A stretch of DNA of 64,000 nucleotides, taken from NCBI GenBank assembly GCA_965216025.1, contig CBDCEX010000018.1:868001-932000 (forward strand), read 5' to 3'. Below are positions 59,922 through 64,000 of the stretch, one piece after another. This DNA comes from JADFQT01 sp965216025. Lineage in GTDB: Bacteria; Chloroflexota; Dehalococcoidia; Lucifugimonadales; UBA3495. Position 1 is the first letter of the stretch; every line of letters starts with the position of its first letter. Below the pieces are notes generated by a model, which saw only the letters and a list, made by a program, of their open reading frames with translations, was not told the origin of the DNA and did not search any database. The translations under genes were made by a program, and so were the position numbers.

Positions 59922-61373
59922 TACTACAACGACGAGTTGTCTGGTAGGATGGCTGGACAGATGATGTTGGGTGGTTTGGGTGATGGATGCGGCGAGCTTC
60001 GAGCGGGTCTACGACAGCCTTCAGGAATTCCACGCCTTCTTTGCGGCCTCCTTCGGCCGCAAGCAGTGGCGGGATCACAGCGGGAATTACCTTCAGGCGC
60101 TGCTGGTGCAGGACCAAGAGCGGCGCAACGCCGAGAATCTCTCGGAATCGGTGGGCATCTCGGCCCGGGCGATGCAGCGCTTTCTCACCGAGGCCCGGTG
60201 GTCCGATGAGACAGTCATAGGGCGGTTGCAGGAATACTTGGCCCCCAGGCTGGGACACCCGGAGGCGGTGTGGGTGTTCGATGGCAGCGACTTCCCCAAG
60301 CAGGGCAGGAAATCGGCGGGAGTGGCCCGGCAGTACTGCGGCAGGCTGGGCAAGGTGGCCAACTGCCAGGGTGGGATGTTCCTGGCCTACGTCAGCCCGC
60401 TGGGCCGGGCGTTGGTGGACAAGCGGCTGTATCTGCCCAAGAGTTGGACCTCCGACCAGGACCGGTGTGCTGCGGCGGGTGTGCCGGAGGACCGGCGGAA
60501 CTACCGGTCAAAGACGGAGTTGGCCCTGGAGATGCTGGAGCGGGTCTTGGAGTTGGGCTACCTCAGGGCCGAGTGGGTTGCCGGAGACGACGCCTTCGGG
60601 ATGTCGCCGACCTTCCGGGAGGGACTGGCGGCCCTGGGGATGCGCTACGTGCTGGACGTTCCGGGCGGCACTACGGTCTGGCCCTTGGACCCGGCTTGGA
60701 CCAGTCCGGAATATCCGGGGTTCGGCCGCCCCCGCAAACCCAAGCTGCGGCCTGGGCAGCGGCGGACCATGGAGCAGCGCGGTGATGAACTGCCGGATGA
60801 GGCTTGGCGGGAGGTAGCGGTGGCCCAGGGAAGCCAGGGGCCGCGCACCTACCGGTTCAGTGCCCAGCGGGTGCGGGCCACCAGGAGGCGCAAGCCCGGC
60901 GAGGAACTGTGGGCCGTCTGGCGCCGGAACCTGGACGGCAGCGAGCCCCGCTACTACCTGTCCAACGCTCCCGAGGGCACAACCTTGGAGACTCTGGCCT
61001 ACGTGGGTGGGTCCAGGTGGCGCATTGAAACGGAGTTCGAGACTGAGAAGGGTGACGTGGGGCTGGACGAATACGAGACCCGCAGCTGGGCAGGGTGGCA
61101 TCACCACATAGCCATGTGCCTGCTGGGTGGAGCGTTCCTGCTGAGCCTGCAGCAGGATTGGGGGGGAAAAGATGCCCCGGATCACGAGGCCACAGGTGTA
61201 CCGGGTGGTGCGGGAGATGCTGCCCCGGGAGCAGTTCGGGCTCGATCAATTGCTGTTGTGGCTGGAGGATACGCAGCTACGCAACGAACGGGCTCGCCGT
61301 TCCCACGAGAGACGCCGCTCCACCCGCCGCGAAAGCAGGATGGAGCCGCCACCTTAAACCCGTCGTTGTAGTA
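59922..61373 (+). mobile_element. IS701-family insertion sequence
   Basis: A 1452-bp element with 13-bp perfect inverted ends TACTACAACGACG. Removing the two flanking IS630 copies restores CTAG on both sides (58687 with TAG at the left; CTA with G62608 at the right), the expected 4-bp target duplication. A one-base variant of these ends bounds the MITE at 1682-1825. Confidence 0.92.
59971..61371 (+). CDS. IS701-family transposase, probably frameshifted near the C-terminus
   Basis: A 466-residue frame. IS701 features are VWVFDGSDFPKQGRKSAGVARQYCG with the first Asp, WVAGDDAFGMSPTF with the second and RIETEFETEKGDVGLDEYETRSW with the Glu. After LSLQQDWGGK a run of seven G residues (about 61160-61166) shifts the natural C-terminus (MPRITRPQVYRVVREMLPRE) into another frame ending at 61357, just inside the right end. 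Either one G is extra (mutation or sequencing error) or frameshifting is used. GTG 59971 and ATG 59983 are both possible starts. Confidence 0.88.
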   Translation: MVWVMDAASFERVYDSLQEFHAFFAASFGRKQWRDHSGNYLQALLVQDQERRNAENLSESVGISARAMQRFLTEARWSDETVIGRLQEYLAPRLGHPEAVWVFDGSDFPKQGRKSAGVARQYCGRLGKVANCQGGMFLAYVSPLGRALVDKRLYLPKSWTSDQDRCAAAGVPEDRRNYRSKTELALEMLERVLELGYLRAEWVAGDDAFGMSPTFREGLAALGMRYVLDVPGGTTVWPLDPAWTSPEYPGFGRPRKPKLRPGQRRTMEQRGDELPDEAWREVAVAQGSQGPRTYRFSAQRVRATRRRKPGEELWAVWRRNLDGSEPRYYLSNAPEGTTLETLAYVGGSRWRIETEFETEKGDVGLDEYETRSWAGWHHHIAMCLLGGAFLLSLQQDWGGKDAPDHEATGVPGGAGDAAPGAVRARSIAVVAGGYAATQRTGSPFPRETPLHPPRKQDGAATLNPSL

Positions 61374-61376
61374 CTA

Positions 61377-62605
61377 AACCAAAGCTAAGGTGAAACCTAC
61401 ATAAAGCGAACCCGAAGAGGAGTTGCGATATTCTGTAAAAGAAGTCGAGTGGCGGTGGTGGAAGGGATGAAGGAAATAGTGCAACTCATGGAAGAGTGGC
61501 AACTCAATGTAGGTGACTTACGGGAAAGGATGTATCGAGCGCCAACACCTCGAGAGCGAGAGCGATGGCACGGGCTATGGTTGTTGGCCCAAGGGTGGTC
61601 GGCTTTCCAGGTGGCTGAGGCTTTGGACAGAGAGCCTCATACCATTGGAAACTGGCTGGCCAACTTTCGCCGAGGCGGGGCCCAAGGTTTGGTCTTTGAA
61701 CAGACTCGGGGTTCCCCCCCGTCTTGAACTGGGGTCAACAGAACCAACTGAAGTCTGCGGTGCAAAATCCGCCTGGAGAGGCGGGAGTTGAATTGTCCAA
61801 CTGGAATTGGAAAGTAGTGAGGCAATTTCTCAAGCAGAGCTTTGACCTGGGGCTGAGTCGAAGCAGTTGCTTGAACTACCTCCATCGGTTGGGCTTCGTG
61901 CTGAAGCGACCCAAGAAACGCCTCCTGAAAGCCAAGGATGAAGCGCGGAAAGCCTTCGTCCTCCAGTACAGCCAAATCCGAGAGGAGGCCCAAGAGAGTG
62001 GGGGCAAAATCTTCTTCGTAGACGAAGCCCACTTTCGGGCCGATGCCGATCTGAGGGGGAAATGGGTGCTCAAGGGAGAGCCGGCGCTGGTGGACTCTAC
62101 CAGTCCTCGGTGGGGAGAGAAGGCCTGCTACTACTCGGGAGTTTGCTTGGAGGCTGGGGAGGTGGAAGCCATGGAAATAGCCGGCAACAGCAATGCCGAG
62201 ACCTCCACCGCCTTTTTACGGCAGCTAAGAGAAAAACATCCTGGACCTCTGGTAGTGATTTGGGACAATGGGCCAGCCCACCGAGGAGAAGCGATTCTCA
62301 GCTATTTGACCACCCCTGACTTGCAGCTGAGGCTGGTGGCCTTACCGGCCTACAGCCCAGACTTCAATGCCGACGAAGCCGTCTGGTACTGGGCCAGGGA
62401 AGAGGTCACGACCAACGAATGCCTGGGAACAAAAGCCCAAGTCCAAGAGAAGATGAATGCATTCTTCGGCGGACTAGCTCACCGTAAGGATGAAGTGAAA
62501 CATCGCTGCCGAACCCTGTTACAAGCTCGAGCCGATGCATTGATTTTTACACCTTCCCTACCTTTGCCATCGCTGCAAAATGTAGTTCCCACCTTGGCTT
62601 TGGTT
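61377..62605 (+). mobile_element. IS630-family insertion sequence, copy B
   Basis: A 1229-bp element in the same orientation as copy A, flanked by TA duplications (61375-61376 and 62606-62607). With C61374 and G62608 these rebuild the right CTAG of the IS701-type element. Only about three base differences from copy A were noted, so one probably gave rise to the other recently. Confidence 0.93.
61449..61727 (+). CDS. IS630-family transposase, N-terminal frame (copy B)
   Basis: This 92-residue helix-turn-helix frame is identical to copy A, including the seven-C run before its stop. Conservation of the run in both copies argues that the frame change belongs to the element and is not a chance error. 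Confidence 0.85.
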   Translation: MAVVEGMKEIVQLMEEWQLNVGDLRERMYRAPTPRERERWHGLWLLAQGWSAFQVAEALDREPHTIGNWLANFRRGGAQGLVFEQTRGSPPS

Positions 62606-62608
62606 TAG
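61724..62608 (+). CDS. IS630-family transposase, catalytic frame (copy B)
   Basis: A 294-residue DDE frame equal to copy A except Gly for Ala in ESGGKIFF, Tyr for Asp in AVWYWAREE and Thr for Ala in EVTTNE. The stop TAG ends one base before the GTG of tsaB at 62609, so ribosomes ending here could reinitiate on tsaB. Confidence 0.9.
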   Translation: MNWGQQNQLKSAVQNPPGEAGVELSNWNWKVVRQFLKQSFDLGLSRSSCLNYLHRLGFVLKRPKKRLLKAKDEARKAFVLQYSQIREEAQESGGKIFFVDEAHFRADADLRGKWVLKGEPALVDSTSPRWGEKACYYSGVCLEAGEVEAMEIAGNSNAETSTAFLRQLREKHPGPLVVIWDNGPAHRGEAILSYLTTPDLQLRLVALPAYSPDFNADEAVWYWAREEVTTNECLGTKAQVQEKMNAFFGGLAHRKDEVKHRCRTLLQARADALIFTPSLPLPSLQNVVPTLALV

Positions 62609-63313
62609 GTGTTGCTGGCAATAGACACCTCGACCAGGCAGGGCGGCGTTGCTCTGGCCCAAGAAGGCCAGGTCATTTCTAGCCGCAGCTGGAGCTCCCA
62701 GGCCAACCACACCGCCGAGCTTATGCCTGCCGTCGCCGATATTCTTAACGGGCACCGGCTGGCCGTCAGGGATTTGACCGGAATCGCCGTTGCCCTGGGG
62801 CCCGGCGGTTTCAGCGCCTTGCGAGTGGGAATCAGCGCGGCCAAGGGCCTGGCCCTGGCGTCGGGAAAACCGTTAGTAGGCTTGAGAACCTTGGACTTGG
62901 AAGCCCATCCCTACCTGGCATCCGGCCTGCCGGTCTGCGCCCTGCTGGATGTGGGCCGGCAGGAGGTGGCGGCAGCCAGATTTGGGAAGGATGGGCAGCG
63001 GCTGGCGGAGGATGGCGTGGGGCCGCCGGTGGAGCTTTTGAGCGACATAGCGGAGCCAACCATTTTTTGCGGTGAGGGGGTCACCCTCTGGATCGAGGTT
63101 ATCCGGGAGCACTTGGGGATTTTGGCGATGCCGGTCACCTCTTCGCCGGCCGTTCGACTCTGGTCGCTGGCTGCCCTGGGTCAGCAGAGAATCGAGCTGG
63201 GCGAGGCCGATGATCTGGCGACGTTGCAACCCCACTATCTTCGGATGCCCAGCATCGGAGGACCAAAGCGGAGGGACCATAGGCCCCAGTCATCGGCCAG
63301 GTCCAGCCCGTAG
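62609..63313 (+). CDS. tsaB: tRNA threonylcarbamoyladenosine biosynthesis protein TsaB
   Basis: A 234-residue ASKHA-fold partner of TsaD and TsaE in making t6A37 in tRNA. The N-terminal LLAIDTSTRQGGVAL and the region GIAVALGPGGFSALRVGISAAKGLALA are diagnostic. The GTG start directly abuts the IS630 copy B; the original upstream sequence, about 30 bp behind the globin-like gene, was displaced by the 3.9-kb transposon block. No ribosome binding site is evident now, so expression may depend on transposase read-through. Confidence 0.92.
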   Translation: MLLAIDTSTRQGGVALAQEGQVISSRSWSSQANHTAELMPAVADILNGHRLAVRDLTGIAVALGPGGFSALRVGISAAKGLALASGKPLVGLRTLDLEAHPYLASGLPVCALLDVGRQEVAAARFGKDGQRLAEDGVGPPVELLSDIAEPTIFCGEGVTLWIEVIREHLGILAMPVTSSPAVRLWSLAALGQQRIELGEADDLATLQPHYLRMPSIGGPKRRDHRPQSSARSSP

Positions 63314-63336
63314 AGCTGAGGAAATAGGGGTTAGGA

Positions 63337-63381
63337 AAAGCCCCCCAGTCCCCCTTTTCCAAAGGGGGACTGGGGGGCTTT
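63337..63381. terminator. 21-bp-arm hairpin between tsaB and ndk
   Basis: AAAGCCCCCCAGTCCCCC plus TTT pairs exactly with AAAGGGGGACTGGGGGGC plus TTT around a 3-base loop. It follows tsaB by 23 bp and precedes the ndk start by 18 bp. It belongs to the CCCCCTTT palindrome family and could terminate tsaB transcription or shape the ndk leader. Confidence 0.65.
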
Positions 63382-63399
63382 GAAGGAAAGGTAAAAACA

Positions 63400-63852
63400 A
63401 TGGAACAGACCCTGGTCTTAGTCAAACCGGACGGAGTTCAGCGAGGGTTGGTGGGTGAGGTTATCTCTCGGTTGGAACGGCGGGGCTTGAAGCTGGTGGG
63501 CATGAAGCTGCTCCAGGTCGACCAAGCCCTGGCGGGCCGGCATTACGCCGAGCACGTTGACCGGCCTTTTTTCCCGGGCCTGGTGGAATTCATCACCTCA
63601 TCTCCGACGGTGGCCATGGTTTGGGAGGCCGAAAACGCCATACTTCTGGCGCGTCAGACCATGGGCGAAACCGACCCCGGCAAATCACCACCGGGAACTA
63701 TTCGGGGCGACCTGGGCATAAACATCGGCCGCAACCTGGTGCATGGTTCGGATAGTTCGGAATCGGCCCAGCGGGAGATTGGTCTGTTTTTCCAACCCCA
63801 AGAGGTTTTGGCTTACCAGCGAAACCTAGACCCTTGGATCACAGAATCCTAA
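63400..63852 (+). CDS. ndk: Nucleoside diphosphate kinase
   Basis: A 150-residue enzyme passing phosphate between nucleoside tri- and diphosphates through a phosphohistidine. The N-terminal TLVLVKPDGVQRGLVGEVI, the GPVVAMVW-like region SSPTVAMVWEAENAI, and the active-site NLVHGSDSSESAQREIGLFF are canonical. The start follows GAAGGAAAGG. Its end overlaps the convergent rsfS gene by 14 bp. Confidence 0.95.
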   Translation: MEQTLVLVKPDGVQRGLVGEVISRLERRGLKLVGMKLLQVDQALAGRHYAEHVDRPFFPGLVEFITSSPTVAMVWEAENAILLARQTMGETDPGKSPPGTIRGDLGINIGRNLVHGSDSSESAQREIGLFFQPQEVLAYQRNLDPWITES

Positions 63853-64000
63853 CCACCTGGGGAGCCCTGGACCAGAGCCGCTCCAGTCCGAAAAACTCCC
63901 GCTCCTCGGGCCCGAAAATGTGCACGATCACGTCGCTGAAATCCAGGAGGACCCAGCCGGAAGCGTGAGTCCCTTCCCGATGGAAGCGACGGACCTCAGC
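63839..64000 (-). CDS. rsfS: Ribosomal silencing factor RsfS, C-terminal part
   Basis: The last 53 codons and stop of a minus-strand gene that runs off the window. The visible residues contain SGWVLLDFSDVIVHIFGPEE and REFFGLERLW, the RsfS/Iojap signature (W..lDygdvvVHif, R.yY.LE.LW). The protein binds L14 of the 50S subunit and blocks subunit joining in starvation. Confidence 0.9.
   Translation of the reverse strand, partial: AEVRRFHREGTHASGWVLLDFSDVIVHIFGPEEREFFGLERLWSRAPQVVRIL

Noticed and set aside
1..64000. tRNA, rRNA and CRISPR arrays
   Set aside because: No T-loop plus acceptor pattern, no rRNA sequence and no regularly spaced direct repeats were found; a covariance-model scan could still find a missed RNA.

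Overview
This 64 kb window is chromosomal DNA from a bacterium, G+C-rich by eye. It most resembles an uncultured member of the Chloroflexota (Dehalococcoidia-like). The clues are the mix of genes: a mycobacterial-type CysM, an LLM/F420-type oxidoreductase, a DUF5679 zinc ribbon, a COG1964-type radical SAM protein and an inositol-lipid cluster. Many intergenic spacers also carry dispersed palindromic repeats. The taxonomy is an inference; there is no rRNA in the window.

Layout. 1-9.3 kb: the 3' end of aroA, ychF, a GNAT acetyltransferase, a VOC protein, a DUF362 protein, a UbiA-type prenyltransferase, a large divergent PEP-carboxykinase-like protein whose 5' end is tandemly duplicated, and two small unknowns. 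9.7-12.4 kb: a sulfur module (IscR-like Rrf2 regulator, MoeB/ThiF adenylyltransferase, CysM). 12.5-17.9 kb: the translation operon nusA-ylxR-infB-rbfA-truB, without rimP. 18-25.5 kb: DUF5679, an NrtS-like protein, lexA with its SOS box, rpsT, two IS66 copies side by side, and gyrB. 25.6-31 kb: an ISAs1 element, a Nudix hydrolase, trpS, an inositol-monophosphatase-family gene and an A+T-richer accessory gene. 31.2-36.3 kb: a radical SAM protein with a partner methyltransferase, a PlsY-like protein, a TPR protein and a carboxymuconolactone-decarboxylase-family protein. 36.5-46.4 kb: ISAzo13-type element, glutaredoxin-like gene, recA-recX, a B-box membrane protein, plsY, the rny-ymdB-PHP operon and dnaJ. 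46.6-56.6 kb: prmA, an MBL hydrolase, a cysteine-synthase homologue, a kinase/PP2C pair, the inositol-lipid cluster (ino1, GT4, CDP-alcohol phosphotransferase), ribH and an LLM oxidoreductase. 56.6-64 kb: a decayed globin-like pseudogene, a fatty acid desaturase, the intact globin-like gene, a nested IS630-IS701-IS630 block, tsaB, ndk and the 3' end of rsfS.

The most striking feature is how precisely the mobile DNA can be read. Two IS66 copies have 8-bp target duplications offset by 2 bp on the same target. ISAs1 has a 10-bp duplication, and a 186-bp MITE elsewhere has the same termini and its own perfect 10-bp duplication. An IS701-type element generated CTAG duplications, and two almost identical IS630-type elements then inserted into the TA of each CTAG. 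A 144-bp MITE with IS701-type ends sits at the ychF stop codon, again between CTAG repeats. An ISAzo13-type element lies inside one of the dispersed repeats.

Functional themes. Housekeeping information processing dominates (NusA/IF2/RbfA/TruB, RecA/RecX/LexA, GyrB, RNase Y, DnaJ, TrpS). A second theme is the membrane: inositol phospholipid enzymes, two PlsY-type proteins, a desaturase, a UbiA-type enzyme and a radical SAM protein whose cysteine layout resembles the tetraether-lipid synthase group. No CRISPR array, tRNA, rRNA or phage was seen, and no defence system was established.
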